Numbered from the stretch's first letter, positions 11,201-23,856 are shown. The stretch: DNA of 64,000 nucleotides from Calonectria ilicicola (GCA_020809705.1 CP085826.1:7998001-8062000); one strand, 5' to 3'. The notes: generated by a model from the sequence alone, not told the origin. A program made the numbers and translations.

Positions 11201-11803
11201 GTGCGGGAGTTACTAAAGCACGGCGCCGTTACCAATACCCCAGCGCACCATGTGAGAGGTTACACTGCCCTACAAGCCGCGTGTGCCATGAATGAGCGGC
11301 CTAACCAGGCTGACAGCCAAGCTGAGCGGTTCAAAAAACAAGCCGACATTGTCGACTTGCTATTAAGTCATGGTGCAGATGTAAACGCGCCCGCTAGTGA
11401 GCAATTTGGACGTACCGCTCTGCAGGCTGTGGCTTCTGCGGAAGAACCCAATTTCGTCGTCATTGACAAGCTCCTGAGACAACACGCAAATATCAATGAT
11501 GCTCCAGCCAGGATAGGTGGCGTCACAGCATTACAAGCTGCGGCAATTAGAGGAAATCTATATCTTGCTAGAATGCTCCTCAATCTCGGAGCTGACGTCA
11601 ATGCAGCCGCGGCGCCAGCACAGGGCCGAACCGCTGTGGAGGGAGCAGCTGAGTATGGAAGAATGGAGATGCTAAAATTACTTCTTCACAATGGAGCCCA
11701 CGCAGAGCCTCTCACAGGGTTCTCCGTTGCCATTAAACTTGCCAGCGAAAATGGCCATTGGCATATTATCGATTTCTTGAATGAGCTCCACCTTGGTCTT
11801 TAG
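8204..11803 (+). CDS. Clr5-domain / ankyrin-repeat protein
   Basis: Predicted 1,148-aa protein. Exon 1 is 8204-8319, exon 2 8372-8580, exon 3 about 8638-9077, exon 4 9122-11803. Exons 1-2 encode an N-terminal Clr5-like domain (YEAELKRQYVTENKT..., then a basic RRQKKDRVRRAFTRYKKKLGPGRF segment), a putative nucleic-acid or chromatin-linked module common at the N-terminus of fungal proteins. A Ser/Thr-rich linker follows. Exon 4 carries many ankyrin repeats, clearest in the C-terminal half, with repeated GYTALQAA / GRTALQA / GVTALQAAAIRGN turns and LLxxGADVNA loops. Ankyrins mediate protein-protein contacts. The junction of exons 3 and 4 is the weak point: a 44-nt intron (GTTGAC..TTTTTCTCAG) restores the frame, but the donor is non-consensus. 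Upstream is an AT-rich promoter; no operon-like partner. Function unknown beyond domain content. Confidence 0.85.
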
Positions 11804-12444
11804 TCTCAATGTTCAACAATAGTTCAACCAATTGAGCCAACATAGCTTCGAAAGACGACCAATCTGATTCCGTAGTGGCGCAAAATTCGGTGAGTTTCTG
11901 TCGGTGCATATAAATGTTTCATTGAGCTGACACTCTCCTATTATCGTTCGAGCCGTGTAGCAAGGTCAAATTAGAACATAGAAGTATGCGATTGCCAGTG
12001 GTTCGCGAAAGAGGTACAAAACTGGACTGAGGATGAGACGAGAAATCAAGCGGATGGGAAATTCATGTGTGCATCAAGGCTACGCCATGCAAGGAGCTAA
12101 AATTGCTGTTCTTTTGGTCGGGCAAATGATGAGGACCAAATAAATTTATTTAATAAGAATTGTATCTGCCACAATTGTGGTTTTGAAGCTCCCAGGGAAA
12201 ATCTTGGTTGGGCGTCTTTTAATTAAACATACAGGATTACGTAGCCGTAGTCATTAGCAGTTGGACGATTGAAATGGCGAGTCAGATATTCTGTAGTTAG
12301 AGTCTAAGATCTTATAGGTCAATAAAATTCTATTTAATATGAACATTAATATAATAGTAGTCAACCCTTCTATATTTTTAAGACTCCCGCTCTATCCTGA
12401 TTCTATTGAAAGATGCTTTTCACTCACAGATCACCCAGATAAGA
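11804..12444. other. Convergent intergenic region
   Basis: About 640 bases between the 3' ends of the ankyrin gene and the MFS gene. It is AT-rich from about 12120 on, with ATTTAAT-type runs near 12310-12360 that fit 3' UTR/polyadenylation sequence. No gene seen. Confidence 0.4.
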
Positions 12445-14223
12445 TCAAAAGTTGACCGATCCATTGGACCACTTCGATGCTGCCCTTAACCTTTTCCCAA
12501 ATACATAAAATGCAAAGGGAACAGGGATCAACAATGCAGCGAACCCCCCTGTGATGCTTGATCCAGGACCCACGCCTAGATTATTATACAAGGGGCCAAC
12601 AACAAGAGGCAAAGCCCCGGCAAAACAGGACCGCATAAAAGTGTTTGCTCCGATTGCCGAAGCTGCATATGCTTGAAATGTGTCGACGAGATAATTTAGT
12701 GCTGCTTGGAAGATGGTGAAGAATCCCGTTCCCAACATGATCAACCCGATGCAGGGAGCAACCCAAGTGACACCCGGTTCAGAAGTCCAGCCTATGAGGA
12801 ACTGACTCCCACAGAATAAAAAGGATCCCATCATCATTGGTGGCAGACGCTTCTCTGGTACAGCTTTGTTCCCTGCTGCATAGTAGTACTTGTTATACAG
12901 AAATTGGTTGTAAATGTTTATCGCGCAACCAATAGCTGCACCGATAATAATAGAGAGAAAAGGCAAAGCGGCAATGATTGGGTCCCAGCCTCTTACTTCT
13001 TGAAAGATGATTGGAATTGCACCCAGTTGCATGTATAAAATGCCGTAAACGAAGCTGGCATACAATGTCATGAGAAAGCAGATTGGTGTGCAGAGAATTT
13101 GGATAGGTCGGACAAGAAACTTTCGAGCCAACTGATCAAAGGTGATCTGCCACTCTTCAAATTGTGCGTGAATGGCCCAATTTCCAGTTTCATGGCGGAG
13201 CTGCTGAGCTTTATTGATCAGGAGCAGAGGCGGGTAGCTCTCATCGATAAAGATGGCAGCAATCAGAAGAATAGCTGACTGGATAATCCCCGTAAGATAT
13301 TCAGTCCATCGCCAGCCTAGCCGCTGTGCTAGTACTGTAGATACAACCGGTCCTATGATGGTTAGCTGATGGACAGGACAGATGGGGTATTATTAGTTCA
13401 TACCGAGAGCAGGTCCGCAGACAATAGCCATCGAATACCCAGCCAGGGCAACACCTCTCCAGGTCGGCGAGTACAAGTCGCCCATAACACCTCCGGTATT
13501 AGTCATGGGTGCTGAAGCAAAAAAGCCTCCCCAGAACCGGGTCAGCATTATTGTCTGCAGGTCCTTTGCCGTAGCCGTCGCAAAGCTGAAACAAATAGCA
13601 ATAAACATTGGTGTGAGTACTGGTAACCTTCGGCCGTAGACTTCACTTAACGGAGCCCACAGCAAAGGTCCGATTCCAAATCCAAAGAGATACAATGACG
13701 TTCCCAGTGTGGCTACTTGTGTTAACACGTGGAATTCATCAGCTATCTGGTCTGTGCCTGCCGAGTATGATGATGAGGCCCATGTTGCCGACATGGTGAT
13801 TAAGCCATATAGAAATGTAGTGAGGATCTTCTTGTGTGTAGGCCAGTTGAGTGGTCGATACGGATCCTCAGCCCCATCAAAGTCAACAAGGCAGTTTTTC
13901 GAGGTTGGCGCATTGGCCAATGGGTGAGAAAACTCTGGGATCGGGCGTGACCGAATATGTGAAACAATATTTTCCAGTCGTGATGTTGTCGGAGCAAGAT
14001 TTGGCGTCAGGCATTCTTGGTGTGCGCTTCGACATCTTATTCGTGAAGTGTGGGATCTGATCTCACGCAAACTCGGGCGATGCCCATCGAGAAAATTATC
14101 ATCCTTTTCGCTCTCGGAAGAGGATATTTGTGATAGACTCTCGGAATCTTCAAGGGTGGTGCTGTCACGGGAGACAGCAGAGTGCAGCGACGCTGGCCGC
14201 GCCGCGTCAGCAGGGACAGTCAT
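12445..14223 (-). CDS. MFS transporter (DHA1, polyamine/drug-type)
   Basis: Predicted 575-aa major facilitator transporter. Exon 1 is 14223-13404, the intron 13403-13353 (G/GTATGA..CATAG/GA), exon 2 13352-12445. The first about 130 residues are a hydrophilic Ser-rich cytosolic tail. The membrane part opens at DPYRPLNWPTHKK, the usual entry of the DHA1/TPO-like group, and contains the loop 2-3 signature GPLLWAPLSEVYGRR and, across the splice site, GPALGPVV...GWRW, the antiporter-type motif of transmembrane helix 5. About twelve hydrophobic helices can be counted. The ATG at 14223 is the first in frame; the frame extends a few codons upstream only from a TTG. The gene is divergent from the quinone-oxidoreductase-like gene, so they may share control from 14224-15127. 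The substrate cannot be predicted. Confidence 0.93.
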
Positions 14224-15127
14224 GGCTGGTTCGTTGTGAAGTGGCAATCAAGATCTGCTTTATTGGATACTGGAAATTGAAGCATGCGACCAATTTTTGA
14301 AAGGCATTGTGGCAAGCCCATTTATCACAAAGTACCATCATGTCGAGACACCGTGATCAGGCGTGACGTCACTGTAGCTCACGATGGCTAATTCAACACT
14401 TAGACGAGAGCTGCATTGGGGCTGGGCATTAGCCAACCAGCTGAAACTCTATGGCCCGGCTTTTCATCGTGTGGCTTGCTCAAGGTGAAGGGTCAGGACC
14501 AGTAAGTTGGAGAGGTACCTGCTGACACAGCACCAAAATGGCTGACTGGACGGTGACAAACCGGGTCTTGCAGATTACGCACCTGCTAGTCCACCAATTA
14601 GACGATTTTCTAGAAGGCTTCATGAGGGGCTGTTGGCTGGCCCGGCTTTAGCGCGGGTCTGCAATAACGGCATCGCGGCACAAGCGTGGCGTCACCAGCA
14701 TCGCAACGTTGGGATAAGGGTCCAACTTGCATGCAATTGTGGACCAGGAGACGGGCAAAGGCACAGCATGTCCGCGTGTGAATGCCAAGGCGTGGATCAT
14801 GACAGGCCCTTAAACCAAACTTTGAACCAGTTCCCCATCGCTTCGCATTTAGCTTGCGGGCGTCGACGTCACACTGCAGCACCTGGTGCTTATTCTATTC
14901 ACCAGAGAAGGTTCGCGGGTTCCAGAACGATGCGGTAAATGCCTCGGAAAGGCGGCATCGTCCAGCGACGTATCCGTGTCAGTACCATTGGCACGCTTAG
15001 CATTGTGGCGGATCGGCGGAGGATGCGTCAATGAACAGTATCACCTTCTTAATTGCAGCACACCCCAAGAGCGATTCCCCATCAATCCTTGACACTTCGC
15101 TTCAAGTAAAATCCAACCAAACACAGT
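14224..15127. promoter_or_regulatory. Divergent promoter, MFS transporter / MDR oxidoreductase
   Basis: A 904-base region between divergent genes. A perfect CRE/bZIP octamer TGACGTCA lies at 14364-14371, about 140 bases from the MFS start; in fungi such sites are bound by ATF/CREB-type bZIP proteins in stress responses (family knowledge). Its use here is inferred. No gene supported inside. Confidence 0.4.
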
Positions 15128-16186
15128 ATGGTCACTCTCATGAAGGCAGTTGGTATGATTGGAAAATCCCCACTGTCAATTGGTCCATCTAACAGTTCAA
15201 TAGATATCCGTGGTGGCGAAGGCGACAGCGATGCGCTATTCATCAATAACGAAACCCCAAGGCCCCAGCCCACTGAGGGCCAGGCGCTTGTTCGTATCAA
15301 AGCATTTGGCATCAACAGAATGGACATTGTCCAGCGCCAAGGCGGATACCCATTGCCACCACAAGCACCCGCGACCCTAGGAGTCGAATTCAGCGGCATA
15401 ATCGAGTCTTTTGGCCCTGGTGATCATTCTGGTTTCCAACAGGGCAATGAGGTCTTCGGTCTTGCCTACGGTGGCGCCTATGCCGAATATATCGCTGTCA
15501 GCACCCGCATGCTCCTCCACAAACCCGCTTCGATGGACTGGGTGACAGCCGCGGGTATACCAGAAACCTGGATTACCGCCACACAAGCGTTACATCTGGT
15601 TCTCGAGTTTGCAAAAGGCAAATCAATATTATGGCACGCAGGTGCCTCTGGCGTATCAATTGCTGGCATACAGCTGTCACGTGTTGCTGGCGCTAGCAGT
15701 GTCTTCGCTACGGCTGGGTCGGAAGAGAAATGCGCCTTCATCACAAAGGAGCTCGGTGCCACAGCCGCATTCAACTATAAGACACAAGATTGGAAGGAAG
15801 AAGTTTTAAACCACACTGACGGAAAGGGGGTAGACTACATTATCGACTTTATCAGTGGCGATTATTTCCAGAAGAATATTTCCGTTGCAGCCCGCGATGG
15901 ACGCATCGTCATTCTTGGAATTTTGGGCGGCGACAAAGTACCAGAGGCAGATATTTCTCAAATCTTGTACAAGCGCCTCCGCATTCAAGGCAGTACACTT
16001 AGAAGCCGCGACGAAGAATACCAAGGCCAACTGCGCAACAAGTTGGAGGAATATCTTCCCAGTTTCGAGTCAGGCAAGCTCAAAATCCACATTGACAAGG
16101 TCTTCCCATGGGGAGAGATACGAGAAGCTCACAATCACATTGAGGCGTCAAGGAATTTGGGCAAGGTGATTTGCATCATTGATTAG
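15128..16186 (+). CDS. Zinc-independent MDR quinone-oxidoreductase-like protein
   Basis: Intronless 352-aa medium-chain dehydrogenase/reductase resembling NADPH:quinone oxidoreductase of the TP53I3/PIG3 type. The GroES-like N-terminal half includes GINRMDIVQRQGGYPLPP and TLGVEFSGIIESFG; the Rossmann half has WHAGASGVSIAGIQL, the nucleotide-binding turn, then VDYIIDFISGDYFQKN and GRIVILGILGG. The structural-zinc cysteines of true alcohol dehydrogenases are absent, as expected for quinone reductases. Length and motif order match PIG3 proteins (about 330-350 aa). Role: NADPH-dependent one- or two-electron reduction of quinones or enones in the cytosol, often in oxidative-stress or xenobiotic handling; the divergent drug-type MFS gene fits that loosely. 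Ends 67 bases before the convergent amidase gene. Confidence 0.95.
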   Translation: MVTLMKAVGMIGKSPLSIGPSNSSIDIRGGEGDSDALFINNETPRPQPTEGQALVRIKAFGINRMDIVQRQGGYPLPPQAPATLGVEFSGIIESFGPGDHSGFQQGNEVFGLAYGGAYAEYIAVSTRMLLHKPASMDWVTAAGIPETWITATQALHLVLEFAKGKSILWHAGASGVSIAGIQLSRVAGASSVFATAGSEEKCAFITKELGATAAFNYKTQDWKEEVLNHTDGKGVDYIIDFISGDYFQKNISVAARDGRIVILGILGGDKVPEADISQILYKRLRIQGSTLRSRDEEYQGQLRNKLEEYLPSFESGKLKIHIDKVFPWGEIREAHNHIEASRNLGKVICIID

Positions 16187-16253
16187 TTGCAGCTATTTAC
16201 TTATAATTATACTCGCCCTTTGTGAGGCGTAATTGAATACACCTTTTACATTA

Positions 16254-18277
16254 TTAGTCAACGTATCTGAGGTGTTTAATCCCCATATCAGCTGCCCTCT
16301 TCTTCATCAAAATGTCGCCGCCTGTGATTGTGCCTCCCACCTTGGGGATTGCTAGAATACCTGCCGCTTGTAGATCCTGCGCCAGCTTGACCAGCATTCC
16401 ATCGCAGCCCTTGGCCGCCAGGATATCTACGCCAACAGGAAAGTATTCATCATGGTCAGTGATGGCGCTGTAGCTTGCCACCTGTCCCAGTGGATACACA
16501 AAGTCTGGGCACTCGGACAGAATGCTGATGCGACTCGAACTAAAGCCAAATGGTGGCGTTGGCGGGTCGATGTACTGATTGCGAGGGTTCTGTGACCCGC
16601 TTGACCCAGCATAGAGGAAGAGGGCCGACGAGCACTGAAGCGTATCATTAACGGGGGGAAGGATTTCGGAGTTGAACCAATCCATAAACAGAGTCTTGTT
16701 GCGAACAGCGTCGTCCAAAGCCGAAGCTGGCAGGCTGTCTCCATAAGCCCATCGGGCGAGAGGAGCAGGATCTACGAAGGGAAGACGGCCATCGTGAACA
16801 GCTAAATGGTGTTAGTAAAGCAGAAAAAAAATGTGACCCGAGCAAATTGAGAGTGCTTACCAGCGTAGTCCTTGTAGAAAGGGTCGCGAACAAGGTTAAT
16901 CTGCTCCTTGCTAATAAATGTGGGATAGGTAGTGTTTAGGAGCTGCGTTAGCGTCAGCGACCCAGCTGCAGCAGGCCTTGACGCGTTCCATTTCGCATCA
17001 AGTGTAATGCTCTCAACCTTGCCGTCAACAAAGTCGGCCAAGGTGTTGACAAAGTCGATCAGGATTGGTGCCGCGCTGCTGCTCGATGTGTTGACTGGGA
17101 AGCCAGACGTATAAATTTTCTTGGGGTAGCTTGGCTTCTTGGCCGCAAGGGAAGTGTAGTTGGTCTCGTACATAGCAGCTTGCACCGCATCCCAAAGGTA
17201 TGGATCGCGAATCAGGAATCCCGCCGTGTCCAGGGCCGTCGAAAGCGGCATCACATTGTCCAAGGGCACAAGACCGTGCGAAGGTCGGTTACCAAAAATG
17301 CCCTGCACGCCAGCAGGTCCACGGATGCTGCCGCCCGTGTCACTGCCAACAGCAACGTCCAGCCAGTCATATGAGGCGATGGAAGCGCCAGCACCGGATG
17401 AGGAAGAAGATGGGTCTTGGTAACCGTCGCCGCGCGGGTTGAAAGGTGAGTGGTAGTCGACCCAATCAGCCGTAGCCTGCTCGCCGTTGGCGAACTGCGA
17501 TGGCTTCTGCAGCCCCACAATCTGGGCGCCAGCGTCAATTAGTCGCTGGATGGCTGTGCCGGTGACGTTGTGCTCAGAATACAAATTGTACCAAGCACGG
17601 TTGCCGTTGGATCCCTTGACTCCGGCCAAGTAGTAGATATCCTTGACGCCAATGCGCACGCCAGCCAGTGGTTTCTTGGCTGTTTTTGTGTAGTAGAGAC
17701 GTGAGGGGACACCAACAGTCAGCGAGGCCGAGCCAGGCACTTGGGCCGACAATGTTTGGAACGTCCCCTCTGGAGTCTGAAGCAAAGACTCAGAGAAGGC
17801 TCCCGCAAAATCGCCATACAACCGGTACACAGGATACAGGGTGCCGCTGGCGACCTCGAGGAAGTATGGGCCAGAAGGCAATTGCGTCTTGGATTTGAGT
17901 GGCAGAATGCGCGACGAGACACCATTATAGGTAACTCGCTTATCTGAACCGCGAGCACCAGCGAGGAACACCGCCTCTAGGAAACCAGACTGGAACACAT
18001 CGTCCGTCTTTGTCCAGTTTGCAAACAGATCTTTTAGTTCAGATTTAGCTACAGGGCTCTGAACCACGGTGACGGGGCGGAAGCCATGAACACCGGAAAG
18101 CTTGGACAGCGCCGACGATTGAGCGCCTGTCAAACTACCAGCCGCAAAGGGCGAAACGTAGTAGTAAACGTCGTTAAGAGTGACAGAAAGCCCAGTGGAC
18201 ACGAGTTGGGCCAAGGTTACATCCAAAAGCGAGGCCACAAGGGCGGTAAAAAAGACTGCAGCACGTCTGAAACCCAT
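16254..18277 (-). CDS. Secreted amidase-signature hydrolase
   Basis: Predicted 654-aa amidase (AS family), which hydrolyses carboxamides via a Ser-cisSer-Lys triad. Exons 18277-16861 and 16801-16254 flank a 59-nt intron (G/GTAAGC..TTTAG/CT). The ATG at 18277 begins a clear signal peptide (about residues 1-24, [20 protein letters not shown]...), so export is likely; several NxS/T sites support that. The Lys in GVKDIYYL is about residue 212, the cis-Ser in the SSSSSGAG run about 293 and the nucleophile in [12 protein letters not shown] about 317, the expected 24-residue spacing. The first about 200 residues form an extra N-terminal domain not found in bacterial amidases, seen in a subset of fungal secreted homologues. 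It converges on the MDR gene. Substrate unknown; not a GatA subunit given the secretion signal. Confidence 0.94.
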
Positions 18278-20753
18278 GGTTGTATCCGACACAATCTACG
18301 CCCACTCAAACCATGAGCTTAGTAGACACCAAAATAATCAGATATCCAGCAATACCACAGTGCTGTTGCATTTCTTTATAAAACCGCTCAAGCTTATCGT
18401 GTGACATTAGCCTGTTATCTTGTTACCTTCCGAATATCGGCATTGGTGGGGCGATTGAGATAAGTCGAGGTTGGAAGTGATCTACCCAATGTTATCCGGG
18501 TCCTACGGTTACACATGGTGGATAGTTAGGTAATTAAAATCCTACTCTCTGATAAAGAATATTGATTTGAGATAGAAGGACGATAATCATGAGCATTTTT
18601 GTACCACGGTGCACAGCTAGCGTGCATTCCTGGCCAGCCGAACGCGCACGCAGCCGTTCACCTATTACCCGGAACCCGGTTCGGAATCCAGAAGTAGGTC
18701 TCCCCAAACCAACCAATGATATCTTATCGGGAAAAAAGGAACGGGTACAACTTATCCTGCCCAACTCCAACCTATGCAGGAAAGATTGAACGATGGGTCC
18801 AGGCTGATGGATGTTGTGCGTCATGAGAGGCCAGGCTTGAGGCAGCATGGTTTCAATAAACCTTTTCGGTATACCAATACGGAAGTCAGTGTAAATTGTT
18901 CATTTCAGTCTAGACTCATTTACTAATAGAAATGCAAGCTTGGTTGCATCAACCAACTCTCACTAGTGGTTCTGAAAGGGAATTCCAGGTAGGGAATGGC
19001 CGTTTCTCGTCATTGGCTCTTGGAAGTTCTAAAAGTAGTCTCCACCAAACCAATTTCTAAAAACCTATCTGAGGATTGGTTTTCTCGTCATGGCGGTTAG
19101 CGCGCTACGCCTGCCTCAAGGCTGATGGTTGTTGGGGCGCGGTGAAAAGGAGGAAAATTCGCTCTCGTTTAGAACCCACTGTGGTATCTCGTGCCCACGT
19201 GACCTTTACATGGTCTCCAATGACAGATGTTGAGTACAAATTTTGCTCAGGCATTGCTGGTGTGTCCAAGGATGGACTGGGAAAATGTATTGACTGTGTT
19301 GAGGAAACCCGTGTTTGGGACGTGATACTAGCAAAACTCTGTGGTGTCTGCCAAAAAGATGGATGCGAATTTTGGACCCCTTGGACGCATCTGTGGACTA
19401 GCCAATTTTCTCATGAAACGATTACTTTCATGCAGATGACAGTCACTCGCTGATCAGGGATCATGGGTAGCAGACGGGATGATTAACCAGAACCCATCCC
19501 GCTAGGTCACTCCACAAGGCGAGAAGTAGGCGCGGCCCTCAGATCGCCCGCCCGTGAATATCACCGAAGGTCGACTGCTGTCCCCGTTGCGCTTTGACGC
19601 TAACTAAAGAAATTGGTGGCCGTTGGTCCTAGTGGCCAACCGTGCCAGCTAACGCAGCTCCCACATCAGCCAATGATCATCATTTTGCCATCGATTCATA
19701 TTCTACGGTGCGTTATTCTATGCAAGCCACGAGGGGCACCAATCTAATGCTGCAGATGTTGACCAGGTTAAGGCTAGATCGGCTTTCCTCCGTAGCTCAC
19801 GCTGATGTTCCAAGAGAAACACCATTGAAACATGAACCAGCAGCTCTTATTATGCAAGCTATCCTTGGCCCCAACGATCCTTGCCGCAGATCTCCGGCAT
19901 TTCCAGCACTCGATCTTCTCCAAGTTACACAACACAACATGAGGAACGCGGTGTTCCAAACAGGTAGTGCCACGCAAGCGCAAGGGATAACAATGTCTCT
20001 TCCATGAGAGCGACGCCATCATTCGCCTTTCCTCATCTCTTGGGTTTTCCCGCATCATCCTTCAGCAGAGTATTACGTGCTCCGCCTTATACCCTGGTGG
20101 CGCACGCCGTGTTGAAGCGATCCTCACTCTCAGAAACGGGACCTATTGCGCTAAAGCGGAGCGTTGGTTTGAGGAGGCGCTATGCTAGGTTCCCGTTAGC
20201 GGTCCTCCCTGACTCAGATGTCTGTCAAGGCACACCAATTACCAACAGTTTCATAGTGTTCTGGTGCCACATCGAAACCATGGTTGCCAAGAACCCTTAC
20301 CCGTCCAACATGGGCCATGGCACTAAATGATCCATACCGCCGAGTTGCGAGCATCAACTGCAACTGCGTGGTGCATCTCGTGATGGCGCTAGACTGCTCA
20401 GCGGGTGAGCAAAGTCGCCCACATCACGAGCATGTGGGGGAATCTAGAGGAAGGTGTGGAGCAATGAACCGACCGCACGTCCACAAACCAGTAATCACAA
20501 CATCAAATCCTGGTCAACGCTGAGACCTATGGATGGATCCCCATCCCATCCTTGGTTATTCGTCCCGATGAAGCTGTGCCCTATGGACCGTTCCTCAGCC
20601 TTGCTGCCATTAGTGTGTCGCAATCTCGATCAACTCCCATCAATGATCTGATGGCCACATGTCTAGTGCTGTTAAATACACGGATTCGCCCCCGCCCTCG
20701 TATCGCTTGTGAGGCCACACGCTGTATCTAATATTTCCTTCACCACGCAGGCC
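18278..20753. other. Long intergenic region
   Basis: About 2.5 kb with no gene I can support. Open frames up to about 125 codons (around 19076-19453 and 19642-20007) have no domains, no partner exons and low-quality composition. Promoters of the amidase (proximal end) and of the CFEM receptor (20.4-20.75 kb) must lie here. Confidence 0.4.
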
Positions 20754-22268
20754 ATGTGGAAGCTCTTCTGGCTGCTTTGCCTTGCGGCAATGCCGGCAAC
20801 CATGGCAGAGATGTCGCAAGCGGATCTGATGAGCCAGCTGCCTTCATGCGCTGTATGTTCCCGGTAGCTATGATGGATTGCTTTTGCTAACACACTCCAG
20901 ACTACTTGTCTGTTCAGCGCCTTTGGTGACTCGGAATGCCTCATGACGAACCGCACATGCACGTGTACAAACGAAGAGTTCCAAAACGACGTCACAAGCT
21001 GTGTGAGGAGCAGCTGCACGATTAAGGAATCTCTCAGTGAGTGCGACGGGAAAACAAGAGGATCTCGGCGATGGCTTGCTAACAGTTTTTAAACAGCGAC
21101 GAAAAACTTGACCATGACCTACTGCGGCGCGCCGGTGCGAGACCAGTCGAAGGCCCACGTTATCCTTACAAATACCATCGGAATTATTGCGCTCGTATGC
21201 ATTCTCCAGCGCATCTTCTTCAAGTACTTGTGGGGCCTCGAGTTTGGTTTTGACGATTGGACAATCCTCCTTACTGGTTTGATGAGCATACCCAACCTGA
21301 CCGTCACACAGTACGGCGCTGCGCCCAACGGATTAGGTCGCGACGTATGGACGGTCCCGTTTCATTCCATTACAGCTTTCGGCATGTACTTTTACATTCT
21401 AGCCGTCAACTACTTTGCGCAAATGGTGTTGCTCAAAATGGCCTTGCTGTTGTTTTATCTCCGGATTTTCCCATCCAAGCCAACGCGAAGAGTTTTGTGG
21501 GGAACCATTGTGTTTAATGGACTGGTTGGCATCTTCTTTGTGTTTTTGGCTGCCTTTCAGTGTCAACCAGTGTCGTACTTTTGGACCAAATGGGACAATG
21601 AGCACAAGGGCCATTGCTTGAGCATCAACTCAATCGCATGGTCAAATGCTGCTGTCAGCATCGTATTGGATATTTGGATGCTGGTGATTCCCCTGTCCCA
21701 AATCCACAAGCTTCAGCTAGACTGGAAGAAGAAGGTTGGCGCGGGTTTGATGTTTTGCGTCGGCACATTGTGAGTGTACTCCCAAACTTGGGTAGGGTAA
21801 CGGAAGCTAACTGGTTGATGCAGCGTGACAGTGATCAGCATCATCAGGCTGCAGTATCTCGTCAAATTTGGCAAAACCGACAACAATACTTGGGATTACA
21901 TTGAAGTGACAAGATGGTCTGTGATTGAGATTGCAGTGGCAGAGATTTGCACGTGCATGCCCTCGCTTCGCATCGTTCTTATTCGCATATTCCCCAGATT
22001 GTCTGGATCATCATCTGGGTCCAATGCCAAGAACTCGACTGAACAATCTGCAAGATCGGGACGAAGCGAAAATTACAAAATGGAGCCAATCGTGGCACAT
22101 ACGGATGCAGAATCGGGCCTCGGTGACAATTACAAAATGGAACCAATCGTGGCACGTACGGATGCTGAGCCAGGCATAAGTGAGTTGCCTCGCTCGTATG
22201 GCAGGCTCTCGCGAATCATGTACAAACGAACATTTAGTGTGGATTATAACGAGCTTGACGAAATTTGA
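20754..22268 (+). CDS. CFEM-domain GPCR-like membrane protein (Pth11/SAT4 type)
   Basis: Predicted 450-aa protein from four exons: 20754-20852, 20901-21036, 21097-21769, 21824-22268, all GT..AG. A signal peptide ([18 protein letters not shown]) precedes a CFEM domain with eight cysteines (PSC, TTC, SEC, TC, TC, TSC, SSC, YC) split over three exons. Seven hydrophobic helices follow, with the SAT4/rhodopsin-type fungal signature [10 protein letters not shown] and conserved [10 protein letters not shown] and [20 protein letters not shown] helices. This is the architecture of Pth11-like receptors that sense surfaces or host cues at the plasma membrane (family knowledge). The cytosolic tail holds a 19-residue near-perfect duplication ([16 protein letters not shown], units starting at 22071 and 22128). 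The start is fixed by the signal peptide. Confidence 0.93.
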
Positions 22269-23856
22269 CTATGTAGATAAAGTATAATCGAATAATGAGT
22301 CTAAATGGCTGTGCATGGGCATGGTTTAGCAAGTCTTAGTCTGGCAAGGGGGCATGTCGCAAGCTCGACAAGGATCTCTCTGGGCTGCGCGTGGTGGCAC
22401 TAGCACAGTCACACTGGTCGGGACATGCAGCACGACGGACATGATCGAAGTTGCATCATCTCAGCTGCATGGAGTAGACGGGCGGATACAACGTGAAGGC
22501 AAAGGAAGATGATATCGGTAAGAATAGCGACGTCGTGGTCATCGAGGGAGCCGCCAAAGGATGCTGGCGGGTCAGCCGTCGCAGCAAGGAGAGTGATCAT
22601 GACTCGCATGTGGATAGGTAGTTGGGACAGTCTTCGACAAGCCACAGACTAGGCTTTGAGAAGAAAACCGGCTCATGCAAACGGTGGGCGGGCGAGATGG
22701 CATCAATTCCTTTGTGATGTGTGAGACAAGTCGCGCATTTTCCAAATCTCGGACGCGTCCGGCGCACCGCCACACATGCATGTCAGCCAGTGGCGCCGCC
22801 ATGTGTGGCTGATTAGCCTCGCTGGGCTGTGGCACCAAGACATGGCTGAGGTGAGGTCTGGGGTAGCTCAGTGGAATAAATTGGACCAAGGCATTGATTG
22901 TTCAAAACAGGTAGTTATGATGAACTCTCAATTACTATAGCCCGTTTTAATTCTTTTCAATCTTTACTCCCATTTTCTTTCATCAAAAAAAGAAAGAAAT
23001 CCGGCATTCTGGTCAACACTTTCAAGATATGGCAGACAAGATGATGGTTTTTTAACCGGCGTTTAATGACTGCAACGGTCTCAAAACACCACTCTGCAAA
23101 CGATGAAGAAATTGACCTTGCACCAGAAAAAACGCATCATTCTCTCGAAAAATGGTCCACATAAAAGTTCCCAACATTTATTTTAAATTTCCCAGACGGC
23201 TCTCATCCTATTTCTCATCCCATCGCCCATCATTCTCTCACATGTGTGAGGTGAGAGTCGCGACTTGACAACTGTGACGTCACGGCGCCCTATGCACTTA
23301 GAGTTTCCCTCCCACGTGTTTGTTTGCGCCTTAGCGTCCTACAAGTGACGTGCGTCAAGACAAGTGGGGCTCTACCAAACTACATCAGAACTCTGTACGA
23401 CATGTAGATGACATGGGAGGGCGCGCGCGATGACGTTGAGGAGCAAACAATCAGATGCGAAATGACACGGAAGGGCGTGCGCAACGAGTGGAAAATGGGA
23501 AAATCGGACCCTGTCCCAATTTTCTGATTGGCCTGAATTAATTTGTTGCTGGACGGGTGGTACATTTTTCAGCCAACCAGAAAAAAGACAAATGGGACAA
23601 CGAACAACACCCAGATGCGGATTTGGCCCGAGACTGACGAGACAGAGACAAGGACACAGAAGTGGATGGTACTGTTTGGGGATTTTGACGGACTACGGTG
23701 ATGGGGGACTTGGACACTGGGAATGTTTGGAATCTCGCAATGGATCAAATGCACTGATGATGCAGGCAGAGAGAGGCATCGTTTTACTTGTGCGTGTGTA
23801 TGCGTATGTGCATGGTGTAGCAAGACGTTGGGATGGTCCGAAGAAAATACTAAAGT
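22269..23856. other. Intergenic 3' of CFEM receptor
   Basis: About 1.6 kb without a supportable gene. It contains a perfect TGACGTCA octamer at 23275-23282 and a phrase TTTTCAGCCAACCAG (about 23566) that recurs near 24068. Nothing else recognised. Confidence 0.35.

Noticed and set aside
19076..20007. Plus-strand frames of 121-125 codons
   Set aside because: Composition is not gene-like, no motifs, and they lie in a 2.5 kb gene-poor gap.
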